Assembly (NCBI RefSeq): GCF_900635815.1
Contig: NZ_LR134173.1
Location: 967,501 to 1,031,500 of the forward strand
DNA length: 64,000 nucleotides
Reading direction: 5' to 3'
From: Legionella cherrii
GTDB taxonomy: Bacteria > Pseudomonadota > Gammaproteobacteria > Legionellales > Legionellaceae
Shown: positions 1 through 9,709 of the stretch, one piece after another
Layout: each line of letters starts with the position of its first letter
Numbering within the stretch: the stretch's first letter is position 1
Made by a program: the position numbers and the translations under genes
The notes under the pieces: model-generated
Databases searched by the model: none
Told to the model about the DNA's origin: nothing
What the model saw: only the letters and a program-made list of their open reading frames with translations

Positions 1-1
1 T

Positions 2-151
2 TACGATTGTAATCACATGAATTGTTTATTGATGGTTAAATTGATCAAAAACGCTAAACCTGAAATGTATGAACGTGGATGTTCACGAACAATTGTCTGC
101 GAAAGAGCCTGTGATCGCTTTGATTCGCTTTATAAGGAGTTATCTCACTAA
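2..151 (+). CDS. C-terminal end of an unidentified protein (partial)
   Basis: An open frame runs from the window edge to a TAA at 149-151, giving about 49 residues ending in SLYKELSH. The stop directly abuts the ATG of the next gene, and the ribosome binding site of that gene (AAGGAG, 134-139) lies inside this frame, as expected for the last codons of an upstream gene in the same operon. The fragment is too short to identify. Its place before an amidotransferase and two glycosyltransferases suggests a polysaccharide-locus gene, which is inference only. Confidence 0.5.
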   Translation, partial: YDCNHMNCLLMVKLIKNAKPEMYERGCSRTIVCERACDRFDSLYKELSH

Positions 152-2068
152 ATGTGTGGATTTGCTGGTGTTTTATCCCGAGCTGATTGGTCTAGTATAT
201 CCGAAAGGCTATTAGCATCCATGTGTGATTCAATTGCACATCGAGGCCCTAATGATCGTGGTACTTGGTATGATGCAGGAGCAGGAATTGGATTCGCTCA
301 TACTCGTCTTTCTGTAGTCGATTTATCCCCGGCGGGTCACCAACCTATGAGCTCGGCAAGCGGTCGGTATGTTATTGCCTTTAATGGAGAAATATACAAT
401 CATTTAAAACTGAGAGAACAACTAAAAATCGAGACTTGGCGGGGCCATTCGGATACGGAAACATTACTTGCAGGTTTTGAAACCTGGGGCATTGAAGAGA
501 CCCTTAAACGCAGTATTGGGATGTTTGCCTTCGCGCTTTGGGATAGGCTGTCACATACATTAACCTTAGCTAGAGATAGAGCAGGAGAGAAGCCACTGTA
601 TTATGGTTGGAATGATAATACCTTTCTCTTTGGTTCAGAATTAAAGGCCTTGAAAATTCATCCCCATTTTAGAGAAGAACTTGATGAGGGCGCCTTAGCT
701 CTTTTTCTGCGTCACAATTATATTCCAGCACCCCACTCGATTTATAGAAATGTGAGTAAATTGCTTCCTGGAACGTTCCTGCAACTGTCACTTGAAAATC
801 CTCAACCGATAATAAAAAGTTATTGGACTCTTGCGGGGATTAGCAATGTAGAATCTTTCAAGGGGGACGAACGTGAAGCAGTGGATGAATTGGAACGGCT
901 TACAAACGATGCCATTGCCCAACAAATGATTGCCGATGTGCCTCTTGGCGCTTTTCTTTCTGGAGGAATTGATTCTTCTACAATAGTTGCCTTGATGCAA
1001 GCGCAATCGACACGTCCCGTACGAACTTTTTCGATCGGTTTTCATGAAAAGCAATACAATGAGGCTGCTTACGCTAAATCAGTTGCGGAGCATTTGGGAA
1101 CGCAACATACGGAATTGTATGTTTCCACTGAGGATGCCCTGGCGGTAATTCCCAGACTCCCTTTTTTATATGATGAGCCTTTTTCTGATTCATCACAAAT
1201 CCCCACTTTTCTGGTTTCGGAATTAGCAAAGCAAGAAGTGACGGTTGCATTGACTGGTGATGCCGGCGATGAACTGTTTTGTGGGTATAATCGTTATAAG
1301 ATGACCGCTCAATTTTGGGGAAAAATTAATAAAATACCCCTGACTGTAAGAAAAGCGGCTGCCAAATTAATTAAAAACTTTTCCCCAATGACGTGGGATA
1401 GGTTTGCTTCGGTCCTTCCTTTATTGGGGCGTTATCCTCAGACGGGATTAAAGCTTCATAAGGGGGCGTATGTGCTAAGTAGTGTCAATGCTCAAGAGGC
1501 CTATCGCACGCTTATTTCGCATCATGAAACGCCATACTCCCTGCTCACTGCTGAAGGAGCTGAACCAAATACGTTTATGGATGAAAATCTGGTGCATTTC
1601 ACCGGTTTAGGTGAGATCAGCAAGATGATGGCAATGGATTTTATTTCCTATCTACCTGATGATATTTTAGTGAAAGTAGATAGAGCGGCTATGGGGGTTT
1701 CTCTTGAAACCAGAGTACCATTTCTTGATCATCGATTGATTGAGTTTGCCTGGAGTTTACCTTTATCTATGAAGTTAAAAGACGGGCAAACTAAATGGCC
1801 GCTTCGCCAAATATTATATCGTTATGTGCCAAGAGAGTTAATAGAACGGCCAAAAATGGGTTTTGGTATCCCCTTGTCGGATTGGTTGCGAGGACCTTTG
1901 CAAAATTGGGCAGAGACTTTGCTTGATGAACAGCGCTTACATCAAGAAGGTATTTTCAATTCGCAACCTATACGCGACATGTGGAAGCAGCATTTAAGTG
2001 GTAAGGGAAATTTTTCTGCTTTATTATGGAATATTTTGATGTTTCAGGCATGGTGGGAAGCACAATAA
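152..2068 (+). CDS. asnB: asparagine synthetase (glutamine-hydrolysing), AsnB family, polysaccharide locus type
   Basis: Class II glutamine amidotransferase fused to an ATP-pyrophosphatase synthetase domain, 638 aa, the usual length for the large AsnB branch. The N-terminal nucleophile Cys2 is present (MCGFAGV), which fixes the start; the AAGGAG at 134-139 supports it. The synthetase half carries the PP-loop motif LSGGIDSS near residue 270 and the LTGDAGDELFCGY segment near 365. These enzymes move the glutamine amide nitrogen onto a carboxylate, normally aspartate. Copies inside O-antigen loci (WbpS-like) are thought to amidate sugar uronic acids instead. The neighbouring glycosyltransferases favour that role, but it is not provable from sequence. 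A dedicated asparagine synthetase (asnA) lies at 24.2 kb, which also argues for a sugar substrate here. Confidence 0.9.
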   Translation: MCGFAGVLSRADWSSISERLLASMCDSIAHRGPNDRGTWYDAGAGIGFAHTRLSVVDLSPAGHQPMSSASGRYVIAFNGEIYNHLKLREQLKIETWRGHSDTETLLAGFETWGIEETLKRSIGMFAFALWDRLSHTLTLARDRAGEKPLYYGWNDNTFLFGSELKALKIHPHFREELDEGALALFLRHNYIPAPHSIYRNVSKLLPGTFLQLSLENPQPIIKSYWTLAGISNVESFKGDEREAVDELERLTNDAIAQQMIADVPLGAFLSGGIDSSTIVALMQAQSTRPVRTFSIGFHEKQYNEAAYAKSVAEHLGTQHTELYVSTEDALAVIPRLPFLYDEPFSDSSQIPTFLVSELAKQEVTVALTGDAGDELFCGYNRYKMTAQFWGKINKIPLTVRKAAAKLIKNFSPMTWDRFASVLPLLGRYPQTGLKLHKGAYVLSSVNAQEAYRTLISHHETPYSLLTAEGAEPNTFMDENLVHFTGLGEISKMMAMDFISYLPDDILVKVDRAAMGVSLETRVPFLDHRLIEFAWSLPLSMKLKDGQTKWPLRQILYRYVPRELIERPKMGFGIPLSDWLRGPLQNWAETLLDEQRLHQEGIFNSQPIRDMWKQHLSGKGNFSALLWNILMFQAWWEAQ

Positions 2069-2333
2069 AAAGCATAATAAAACTGTTGGTGAACAGAACG
2101 CGGAGTATTTTGCAAAGAAGGTAAAGTACTCTCTAAACGTTGTTGCTACAGTAACGAGTACAATGCTAAAATTGAAGCTTTTATAAGCGGTTGTGGTAAT
2201 TTAATTTTTAATATAATTTTTTTTCACGATCATACCGAACTTATTAATGGAGAGTGTATTGGTATTTTATGAAGAATAATACTCATAAAATTGCTATGAA
2301 TCTGGAAGATATCTTAGTAGGGAGTGACTTATA

Positions 2334-3491
2334 ATGCCAAAATTTTCCAACAAAAGTCATCCTCCAAAATTCCTGTTAATCTCCAGTTTTACTGATTCAA
2401 TTATTAACTTTCGTGGAGCCTTAATTCAGCAATTGAATCTTGATGGAGTTGAGGTTCATGTTTGTTCTCCGAACATTAAAGTCCCATCCAAAACACGAGA
2501 CACCTTATTGTCGATGGGGGTGAACCTTCATGATGTATCGTTGCAACGCACAGGAAAAAATCCTTTTGTGGACTTAAGATACTTTATTTCTTTAATTAAA
2601 GTGATTCGTAAAATTAAACCGGATTATGTTTTAAGCTATACGATAAAACCGGTTATATATGGAACATTAGCTTCCAGACTTTTAAAGGTCCCTAATATAA
2701 CCAATCTGATTACAGGTTTAGGTTATCTTTTTATAGGCGATAAAACGCATTGGTTTTATCGTCCTGTCATGTCATTGTATCAGGCCGCGCTCAGGTCTTC
2801 GCGTTTAGTCATATTCCAAAATAAAGACGATCGAGAGTTATTGATTGAAAAAAAATTGTTATGTCCTACTGTGAAAACGACCGTAGTGAACGGTTCCGGT
2901 GTAGAGCTTGAGAGGTATACTAAAGCACCTTTGCCAACTGGTTTTCATTTTTTATTAATTGCACGTCTATTAGTAAGTAAAGGAATTCGAGAGTACGTTG
3001 ACGCAGCTCGATTAGTCAAGAAAAAATATCCGGATGCAACATTTACGATGGCAGGCTGGATTGATGAAGGACCGGATGCTATTTCGAAAAAAGAGCTGAA
3101 TGCTTGGATTGACGAAGGAGTAGTAAACTATTTGGGGTTTCTCGAAGATGTACGCGACGCAATTACATGCTGCAATGTTTATGTCCTCCCCTCGTACAGA
3201 GAGGGAATGCCTAGAACTATTTTAGAAGCCATGGCTATGGGACGTGCTATTATAACAACGGATGCTCCTGGTTGTTGTGAAACTGTAGAAGAAAATGTGA
3301 ATGGATTTAAAGTTCCGGTAAAGAGCGTAGATATTTTGGCTGAAGCTATGTTCAAATTCATTGAAAATCCATCTTTAATTCAGCAATTTGGAGAACAATC
3401 GAGAGATTTATCCGAAAAAAAATATGATGCTGATGTGATAAGTAAAAAGATGCTTGACGAGATAGGAGTACGATTTTTTTGCAATGGGTAA
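2334..3491 (+). CDS. glycosyltransferase family 4, PglA-like
   Basis: 385-residue GT-B fold retaining glycosyltransferase. The C-terminal Rossmann half has the classic GT4 nucleotide-sugar signature: YVLPSYREGMPRTILEAMAMG around residues 280-300, with the E-x7-E pair. The N-terminal half (SYTIKPVIYGTLASRLL, then NLITGLGYLFIGD) resembles Campylobacter PglA, which adds GalNAc to undecaprenyl-linked bacillosamine. This fits the PglC/D/E-like genes at 7.9-10.3 kb. The likely role is adding an early sugar to a lipid-linked polysaccharide at the inner cytoplasmic membrane face. GGGAG at 2320-2324 is a plausible ribosome binding site. A 21-codon frame (2269-2334) ends overlapping the start as TAATG and could be a leader, but is unproven. 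The exact donor and acceptor cannot be read from the sequence. Confidence 0.82.
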   Translation: MPKFSNKSHPPKFLLISSFTDSIINFRGALIQQLNLDGVEVHVCSPNIKVPSKTRDTLLSMGVNLHDVSLQRTGKNPFVDLRYFISLIKVIRKIKPDYVLSYTIKPVIYGTLASRLLKVPNITNLITGLGYLFIGDKTHWFYRPVMSLYQAALRSSRLVIFQNKDDRELLIEKKLLCPTVKTTVVNGSGVELERYTKAPLPTGFHFLLIARLLVSKGIREYVDAARLVKKKYPDATFTMAGWIDEGPDAISKKELNAWIDEGVVNYLGFLEDVRDAITCCNVYVLPSYREGMPRTILEAMAMGRAIITTDAPGCCETVEENVNGFKVPVKSVDILAEAMFKFIENPSLIQQFGEQSRDLSEKKYDADVISKKMLDEIGVRFFCNG

Positions 3492-3652
3492 CCATTCCGC
3501 TCCAAATATAGATAAACTAACACATCCGGCCATCAATACGCCCCTAAATGGGTATTATAACTTGGAATAAGCTTTGGTTTTTTATATCATACACAAGCTC
3601 GTTGTTTTTGAAGTAGCATTGATTGATTTTTTCTTTCATTCTTGGATAATTA

Positions 3653-4828
3653 ATGACTAAGAAATTGCAACATATTCGTGTGGCACGTGTGTCAACAGTG
3701 CTTCTTTTTATGACAACTCATTTGCGCTCACAACTCGCATCAATCAGTGATGCGGGTGCAGAAGTTACTGTTATTTCCAGCAAAGATGGGTTATCTGAAG
3801 CGATGGATTCAATCCAAGACTGTAAGTTCAAAACCATAGATATCCCGAGAGAAATTAGCTTGATTAAAGATACCATCGCTTTAATCCGCTTAACAAAATT
3901 ATTTTTTACTGAGCGTTTTGATATCATTCATTCTACGACCCCTAAAGCCGGATTCCTCTGTGCATTAGCTGCCAAATTCGCAGGCATTCCCATTAGACTT
4001 CATACTTATACCGGCCAAACCTGGGTTAGCTTAAAAGGGCCCAAAAAGGCAATAGTCAAATTTTGCGATAAATTGATTAATCGATTGAATACTCATTGTT
4101 ATGCAGACAGTGCGAGCCAACGTGAATTTTTAATTCAACAGAACGTAGTTCGTCCTTACAAACTCTCAGTCTTAGGGAGTGGCTCTGTGGCAGGTGTAGA
4201 CATTAATCGTTTTTCGCTGGAAAATTTTTCAGAAGTGGCAAAGCAGCAAATTCGTGACTCACTGAATATTGATAAGACAAGCTTTGTACTCCTTTTTGTT
4301 GGAAGGATCAATCGGGATAAGGGTTTTTTTGAGCTGATAGAGGCAGTTGGCCGTCTAACCACAAAAACTAAAATTACCTTAATTATTGCCGGGTGCTTTG
4401 AACAAAATATTGAAGAAGAAGCGCGTCGTCATGTACAAAAGCATTGTCCAGATAAAGTTATTTTTACCGGATTCTATTCCAAACCAGAAAATCTCATGGC
4501 TATTTCTGAAATTTTATGCCTTCCAAGCTATCGAGAGGGTTTTGGAACAGTCGTTATAGAGGCTGCTGCAATGGGTGTTCCAACTGTAGCAACCTCCATT
4601 TATGGATTGACGGATGCGATAATAGATGAGGTTACCGGTTTATTGGTAGAACCTAAGAATGTGCCTCAATTAGCAACAGCCGTTGATCGACTGATTGATG
4701 ATGCTCCCTTAAGAAAAAAACTCGGTGAGAATGCTAAGAGCAGAGCGATTAAGGAGTTCGATAGCCGCCATTGCGATAATTTACTGGTTGATGAGTACCA
4801 CAAATTATTTACTGAATCAAAATTATAA
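3653..4828 (+). CDS. glycosyltransferase family 4
   Basis: 391-residue GT-B glycosyltransferase. The N-terminal acceptor domain has the HSTTPKAGFLCALAAKFAG segment near residues 92-110, common in WbpT/WbnH-like enzymes. The C-terminal donor domain has LLFVGRINRDKG near 215 and the E-x7-E signature LPSYREGFGTVVIEAAAMG near 285-303. It would transfer a sugar onto a lipid-linked oligosaccharide at the cytoplasmic membrane. It follows the previous glycosyltransferase on the same strand after a 161-bp gap and converges on the membrane-protein pair beyond. The ATG at 3653 is the first in frame, but no strong Shine-Dalgarno precedes it, so the start is moderately certain. The sugar specificity is unknown. 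Confidence 0.82.
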   Translation: MTKKLQHIRVARVSTVLLFMTTHLRSQLASISDAGAEVTVISSKDGLSEAMDSIQDCKFKTIDIPREISLIKDTIALIRLTKLFFTERFDIIHSTTPKAGFLCALAAKFAGIPIRLHTYTGQTWVSLKGPKKAIVKFCDKLINRLNTHCYADSASQREFLIQQNVVRPYKLSVLGSGSVAGVDINRFSLENFSEVAKQQIRDSLNIDKTSFVLLFVGRINRDKGFFELIEAVGRLTTKTKITLIIAGCFEQNIEEEARRHVQKHCPDKVIFTGFYSKPENLMAISEILCLPSYREGFGTVVIEAAAMGVPTVATSIYGLTDAIIDEVTGLLVEPKNVPQLATAVDRLIDDAPLRKKLGENAKSRAIKEFDSRHCDNLLVDEYHKLFTESKL

Positions 4829-4889
4829 CCCTCATAGATTTCCATTTTGTGCTCTGTTTATTCTGTAGTATATCGACGAAAGGGGTGAG

Positions 4890-6110
4890 TTAAGGGGCTG
4901 CCGAGCGTTCTTTGCCCAGATTCATTTGAAATTTATTAAAGTACAATCGCAAAATAGAAATTTCGATAAACACACGCAGTATGTACCAAAAATAAACAAA
5001 AAGCATGCTATGATTTTGAACATGCAGCTTCAAACAGAGGAGTACAAATAAGGCGCTAAACAGATCGACCAATCCAGTGAAGGTAACTAGTCTTGCATTA
5101 TGAATAGAGCGATTGATCTTAAAATACACAATGCGGTGTAAAGAGGAAAAATAACAAGAGACGATGCTAATTAACAAAAACTGCAGTCCCACAAAATAAA
5201 AGTTTAAAGTATCAATAGAACAAATCGAAAGCAAAGCTAAAATAAGAATAAAATTTAAGTGTTTGTTGTCAATCAATTCCAGAAAGCGATCTTTGGCGCT
5301 CCCCGGACTCCAAGAACTAATTTTCATCCCAATATATGAATCTACAAATACAAAACGAAATGTGATAAGGCACTTCATAAATAAAGAAGTTAGCGTTAAA
5401 AATCCCTGACCGAGTTGGAGAAAAATAAGTCGTCCTACAATTTGAAATAATTGTTCTCCAAGTACCGAAATACAATGGCGTAATAAAAACCATAAGTCTT
5501 CAAGGCATAGTGGCATTTTTCCTGGAGCATAGTTTTGAATGCGAATGAAGGTGAGTAAAAACAGTTGGATAGTATGAATCAAAACAAATGTAAGTAAAAA
5601 ACACAAAACAAAGAAATGTGTGGGTAAAAAGGCAAGAGTAATTACTGCTGGAATCATCAGAAAACTGGGGGTCACGCTAACCAATAGCGAAGACAAATAA
5701 GCACCAAAACGCTGTTTGTGAAAAACCAGTAAAGAAACAAATAAATTTAGAAATCCGCCCAAAGCAGCTAAAAACATATAATAAGGATTCAAATTGGGTT
5801 TGATTACCATCATGAATCCAACAAAGAACATAATAAAAACAAAGACTACAGAAAGTAATAAGCAGATTAATTGTTTGAAAGGTCGAACTGCAATTAAATT
5901 TAAATAGGTAAGCCTTAAGGGATCCGAGAAGAAACAAATGACAAAATACAGTGATAAATAAATCTGTAATATATCATTTAAGGTACTAAATCCAAATATA
6001 AAAACAAGTAATACATCTCGTAACATGCCAAGACTAGCACTGCTTAGGGATAAGAGAATCCCTAAGCTATGACGATTTATTTTTGCTATTCGCTTTTTTA
6101 TATTAATCAT
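4890..6110 (-). CDS. polytopic membrane protein, flippase-like (MurJ/Wzx superfamily, divergent)
   Basis: 406 residues with about ten to twelve hydrophobic helices. The N-terminus (LGMLRDVLLVFIFGFSTLNDILQIYL) resembles the first helix of MurJ and Wzx lipid flippases, where an RE/RD-x-L-x5-FG-x4-DA pattern is typical. Such proteins move undecaprenyl-linked saccharides across the inner membrane. The similarity is weak and based on pattern only, and the protein is shorter than standard MurJ (about 510 aa). Its start codon directly abuts the stop of the upstream membrane gene (6111-7568), so the two are translated together. In a polysaccharide locus, a flippase next to a polymerase is a usual pair. 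Confidence 0.5.
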   Translation of the reverse strand: MINIKKRIAKINRHSLGILLSLSSASLGMLRDVLLVFIFGFSTLNDILQIYLSLYFVICFFSDPLRLTYLNLIAVRPFKQLICLLLSVVFVFIMFFVGFMMVIKPNLNPYYMFLAALGGFLNLFVSLLVFHKQRFGAYLSSLLVSVTPSFLMIPAVITLAFLPTHFFVLCFLLTFVLIHTIQLFLLTFIRIQNYAPGKMPLCLEDLWFLLRHCISVLGEQLFQIVGRLIFLQLGQGFLTLTSLFMKCLITFRFVFVDSYIGMKISSWSPGSAKDRFLELIDNKHLNFILILALLSICSIDTLNFYFVGLQFLLISIVSCYFSSLHRIVYFKINRSIHNARLVTFTGLVDLFSALFVLLCLKLHVQNHSMLFVYFWYILRVFIEISILRLYFNKFQMNLGKERSAAP

Positions 6111-7568
6111 TTACGCTCTTTGGAGTTTCAATGCATTTGTTCTCCATGCAATTTTCTTGAATAGCTGAGCAGCGAAATCATATAAGAGAGGAGTACCTAA
6201 TAAGAGGAGAATCCAATCCGTCATCAGATTGTGTCTCATTGCAGTACCATACGCTATGGTGCCCAGTGAAAAGATGAAACTAACGATAAAATACAATGAG
6301 AGTAATATCAGCGGAGATTTGATCGATTTTTTATAGAAAACCATACTCAATTTGATTGCAGAGCAGAAGAATATAAGTCGAGCAATATAAATTAAAGACA
6401 AGATCAAATTCAAAAGGGTCCATTTACCCGTCACTAATACAGCTGGTAAAAAAGCATAGTTCAGGTACTCGCGTAGGGACATATAGCCAAATTGAAATAA
6501 ATTTTTGGGTACAAAATTACCTTTATCATAATTAGTTTTTGCGTTAAACAAACTTGCCATATACTCAGGGCTCAGTACCTCAACATCCCCATAACGAAAT
6601 TTGGCTACAGTTTTGTAAATACCCAAGGAAGAAATAGTTTGGGATAAATCCTTAGCCACCGCAACAGTCATGTAATTATTGTTATAAATGATATTAGAGG
6701 TATTCGTACTTTTTTGTTCCATAAGTCCTTTGTTCATACCTGCAAATACCATTACTAAAAGTAAAACAAAAGGGAGATAGATCAAGGAAATATATTGCTT
6801 TAATTTTTTGGGTTGCATTAACTTCGCAGCGTTTTGCTCGCCAGTTTTATCCTTTGCTGGAAGGATGAGTGCGAGAAAGAAAAACACTGGAAGGCAAAAA
6901 AATAAACCTTTATGGAGCAAACACATATAAAGTATGAGTAAAAAAGACCCACCTAGATATGATAATCGAGTTGCAATTGCAAAGCCATCCGATTTAAAAC
7001 AGAGCAAACACTCGATTGCGAGCAGCAAGAAAGTCAGTTCGAAAGGCTCGCGCAAAATGACATTTGTCCAAAGAAGGGATGCAGGGGATAGGGCGTAAAG
7101 AAGCAAAATCGGAATTAAATATGTGCCTAGTTGGTAGTATCTAACAATTCTCATCAGAACAAAACAAGAAGCCATAAACATGACTAAAGAGATTTCTTGT
7201 CCAAACAACTGGGAGTTATTTATTTTATAAAATAATGCCAGTAAATTTGAAAAAAATGCTGCATCGGTGCCAAAAGAAAAATAATTTCCTTCGGCGATGG
7301 TTTTTGCAGTAAGCTGAAAGGTTGTAAAATCAATGTCTTCAACATAACTCGGATATTTTATAAAATAATATAAGGCGATGATTTGATGAATGAATAATAT
7401 GAATAATAATATGCCTTTTGTTTGAGAATCGAGTTTCATCCTGTCTATAAAATAGAAGCTTCCACCCAGAAGGAACCATCCCATCCAATCATTAGGATAA
7501 AAATACATCCCTCCCATTAAGAGTATTAATCCTAAAATAACAGTTATTTTATTTTTAAAAAGGAGCAT
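6111..7568 (-). CDS. polytopic membrane protein, O-antigen polymerase-like
   Basis: 485 residues with roughly a dozen transmembrane helices and a hydrophilic loop of about 90 residues (around 270-370), a topology typical of Wzy polymerases or membrane glycosyltransferases. The segment NVILREPFELTFLLL near residue 170 resembles the conserved Arg-Glu seen in some polymerase-like families. No family motif gives proof. It sits first in a two-gene minus-strand unit with the flippase-like gene, with no gap between them. The likely role is joining repeat units in the periplasm. A membrane glycosyltransferase is the main alternative. Confidence 0.45.
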   Translation of the reverse strand: MLLFKNKITVILGLILLMGGMYFYPNDWMGWFLLGGSFYFIDRMKLDSQTKGILLFILFIHQIIALYYFIKYPSYVEDIDFTTFQLTAKTIAEGNYFSFGTDAAFFSNLLALFYKINNSQLFGQEISLVMFMASCFVLMRIVRYYQLGTYLIPILLLYALSPASLLWTNVILREPFELTFLLLAIECLLCFKSDGFAIATRLSYLGGSFLLILYMCLLHKGLFFCLPVFFFLALILPAKDKTGEQNAAKLMQPKKLKQYISLIYLPFVLLLVMVFAGMNKGLMEQKSTNTSNIIYNNNYMTVAVAKDLSQTISSLGIYKTVAKFRYGDVEVLSPEYMASLFNAKTNYDKGNFVPKNLFQFGYMSLREYLNYAFLPAVLVTGKWTLLNLILSLIYIARLIFFCSAIKLSMVFYKKSIKSPLILLSLYFIVSFIFSLGTIAYGTAMRHNLMTDWILLLLGTPLLYDFAAQLFKKIAWRTNALKLQRA

Positions 7569-7892
7569 GATAAACCCTTGTATCGATTAAGCTGATTTCA
7601 ATTTTTCATGGAAATGTATTTAGAAAAAATATTCCATTACCTTATCAGTTTATGAATTAATCCCAAATGTTTTTAGAAAGAAGAACAACTTTTAATTAGA
7701 ACGAACATTTCTGAGAAAATGACGCGATCCATGCATGTTTGATTTGAATAGTGCTCATATTATCCCATTTGGCGAAATAATTCTTTGGCTTGATGATGGC
7801 ACAAATCAATTTAGCCTTCAAGTGCCAAAGCAACAAACAGCAAGAGCTCTTGGCCATATACCTTTAAAAAAAACGATGAAGAGGGGTGGTGC
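7569..7892. other. intergenic region before the polymerase-like gene
   Basis: This 324-bp gap separates the membrane-protein pair from the aminotransferase gene, all on the minus strand. It should hold the promoter of the polymerase-like gene, but I see no clear -35/-10 pair. It also contains most of a 53-codon plus-strand frame, listed separately. Confidence 0.4.
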
Positions 7893-7896
7893 TTAA
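7735..7896 (+). CDS. possible small protein, 53 aa
   Basis: A plus-strand frame of 53 codons from ATG 7735 to TAA 7894-7896. Its composition looks protein-like (IIPFGEIILWLDDG, then a basic end KKTMKRGGA). It overlaps only the last bases of the convergent aminotransferase gene. No strong ribosome binding site is visible and no family is recognised. It may be a remnant of a longer gene. Confidence 0.25.
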   Translation: MFDLNSAHIIPFGEIILWLDDGTNQFSLQVPKQQTARALGHIPLKKTMKRGGA

Positions 7897-9071
7897 ACCC
7901 TACTAGCTTGCAACATGACTTCCTCAAGAACCTGGCATGTTTTATCAATTTCTGATTTCAATAAACTTGGATGCACTAAAAACATCAGGCTGGTTTCCCC
8001 AAGCCTGGATGCAACAGGTAGCCGATTATGAGGGCGCCAACCCGTATTATCAAATGCTTTTTCCAAATACACTTCAGAGCAGGTACCGTGATAGCAAGGA
8101 ACCCCGCGATCACTTATTTCTTTTAAAATGCGGCAACGATTCCAGCCTGTTGCCAGCTGACTTTCCTCTACAAATACATAACATTTGTAAGCGGCATGAG
8201 TAATTTCATCGGGAATTTGCGGTACTCTTAATCCTTTCAAAGTCGAGGCCACTTCACAAATTTGTTTTAAGTTTCCAAGCCTTTGTTGATGCCAAACCGG
8301 CATTTGTTTAAGTTGCATACGCCCAATCACCGCTTGAATTTCAATCATCCTGCCATTAGTACCAAAATTTCGATGTAGCCAGCGAAAGGTGGATTCATGT
8401 TCCTCGTTATACACTGCATCCCAAGATTTTCCATGATCCTTGTATGACCACATAGAGGACCAAAGCGTATCATCATTGGTAGTGACCATGCCCCCTTCGC
8501 CACCGGTGGTCATAATTTTATCTTGGCAGAATGACCAGGCACCGATGTGACCGATTGAACCAACAGAACGACCTTTATATTTGGCTCCATGAGCTTGGGC
8601 ACAATCTTCTATCACATAGAGATTAAATTCTTTAGCTAATTCGAGAATTGGGTCCATATCACAAGGCCAACCAGCAAGATGCACGCAGATTATGGCTTTA
8701 GTTTTAGGAGTTACTACGGCCCGAATAGTTTCTGCAGTAATGTTTTGGCTGTCTTCATCAACATCAGCAAATACCGGTATCCCCCCGCATAACACAACGG
8801 AGGACGCCGAAGCAATGAATGTGCGCGAGGTCACAATCACTTCGTCTTCTGCTTTAATGCCAATCGCTTTCAATGCGACATCAAGTGCAATTGTGCCATT
8901 AGCTAATGCAACAGCATGTTTTGTGCCAACCCAAGCTGCGAATTCTTTTTCAAATTCTCTGCATTCATTCCCAGTCCAATAATTTACTTTATTCGAGAGA
9001 AGAACCTGATGGATTAAGTCCGCTTCTTCTTTGGAGTAGTTTGGCCATGGTGAAAATGGGGTATTTAACAT
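7893..9071 (-). CDS. DegT/DnrJ/EryC1/StrS-family PLP sugar aminotransferase (PglE-like)
   Basis: 392-residue type I fold PLP aminotransferase acting on nucleotide-linked keto sugars. The N-terminus has the typical PF(S)PWP-like opening and the ALANGTIALDVALKAIG helix near residues 56-72. EDCAQAHGAKYKG near 155 supplies the PLP-binding Asp and Gln. The Schiff-base lysine is in SFCQDKIMTTGGEGGM near 182-197. Together with the NeuD/PglD-like acetyltransferase just downstream, it probably converts a UDP-4-keto-6-deoxy-HexNAc to the 4-amino sugar. The stop-to-start gap to the acetyltransferase is 2 bp. The 4,6-dehydratase partner is not in the window. Confidence 0.85.
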   Translation of the reverse strand: MLNTPFSPWPNYSKEEADLIHQVLLSNKVNYWTGNECREFEKEFAAWVGTKHAVALANGTIALDVALKAIGIKAEDEVIVTSRTFIASASSVVLCGGIPVFADVDEDSQNITAETIRAVVTPKTKAIICVHLAGWPCDMDPILELAKEFNLYVIEDCAQAHGAKYKGRSVGSIGHIGAWSFCQDKIMTTGGEGGMVTTNDDTLWSSMWSYKDHGKSWDAVYNEEHESTFRWLHRNFGTNGRMIEIQAVIGRMQLKQMPVWHQQRLGNLKQICEVASTLKGLRVPQIPDEITHAAYKCYVFVEESQLATGWNRCRILKEISDRGVPCYHGTCSEVYLEKAFDNTGWRPHNRLPVASRLGETSLMFLVHPSLLKSEIDKTCQVLEEVMLQASRV

Positions 9072-9073
9072 GT

Positions 9074-9709
9074 TTAATCCTTTGAATTTTCTTTATATAT
9101 TTTTGCTGGTACACCGAACGCAGTGCAATGATTTGGCAAGTCATTCACAACAACTGAACCTGCCCCTACTAGGACTTCTGATCCAATCTTGATGCCTTGA
9201 CGAACACAAGCGCCAATGCCGATCCAGCTTAAATTTCCGACCTGCACATTTCCGGCTAAATTGACACCAGGAGAGATATGCACTGACAGTCCAATACTGC
9301 AATCATGCTCTATGATTGCGCCAGTATTAATAATCGTTCCTGCCCCAATGATGCAATCTGGATTTAATACTGCTCTGGCAAAAATTACAGATCCCTCTGC
9401 GATCTGGGCTGAGGAGCTAATTATTGCTGAGGGATGAATAATGGTTGCGATGGGGATATTTTCATTAAAAAATAGGGTCATTTTCTCCATGCGAACGGCA
9501 TTATCGCCAATGGCAATAATAACCCCATTGAATTCTGAAGCACGCGACAAAAGAGACTGCGTATTTCCACTAATTTTCAGCCGTCCGACTGTTTCAATAT
9601 GGGGCCATCTATCATCAAAAAATGAAATATTTTGCCAACCAGAGCAAAGCGCTGCATCAGCTACAACTTTAGCATGTCCACCAGCACCCAGAATGGCAAG
9701 TGATTTCAT
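9074..9709 (-). CDS. NeuD/PglD-family sugar O/N-acetyltransferase
   Basis: 211 residues. An N-terminal Rossmann-like domain (LAILGAGGHAKVVADAA, residues 4-20) is followed by a left-handed beta-helix of hexapeptide repeats from about 90 to 200, as in PglD, which acetylates the 4-amino group of UDP-4-amino sugars using acetyl-CoA. The HDC in IIEHDCSIG near 133-138 matches the catalytic histidine region of PglD. It lies between the aminotransferase (2 bp away) and the phosphoglycosyltransferase, whose TGA overlaps this ATG (9706-9709). Translational coupling of the three genes supports one pathway, probably N,N-diacetylbacillosamine or a related sugar. Confidence 0.82.
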   Translation of the reverse strand: MKSLAILGAGGHAKVVADAALCSGWQNISFFDDRWPHIETVGRLKISGNTQSLLSRASEFNGVIIAIGDNAVRMEKMTLFFNENIPIATIIHPSAIISSSAQIAEGSVIFARAVLNPDCIIGAGTIINTGAIIEHDCSIGLSVHISPGVNLAGNVQVGNLSWIGIGACVRQGIKIGSEVLVGAGSVVVNDLPNHCTAFGVPAKIYKENSKD

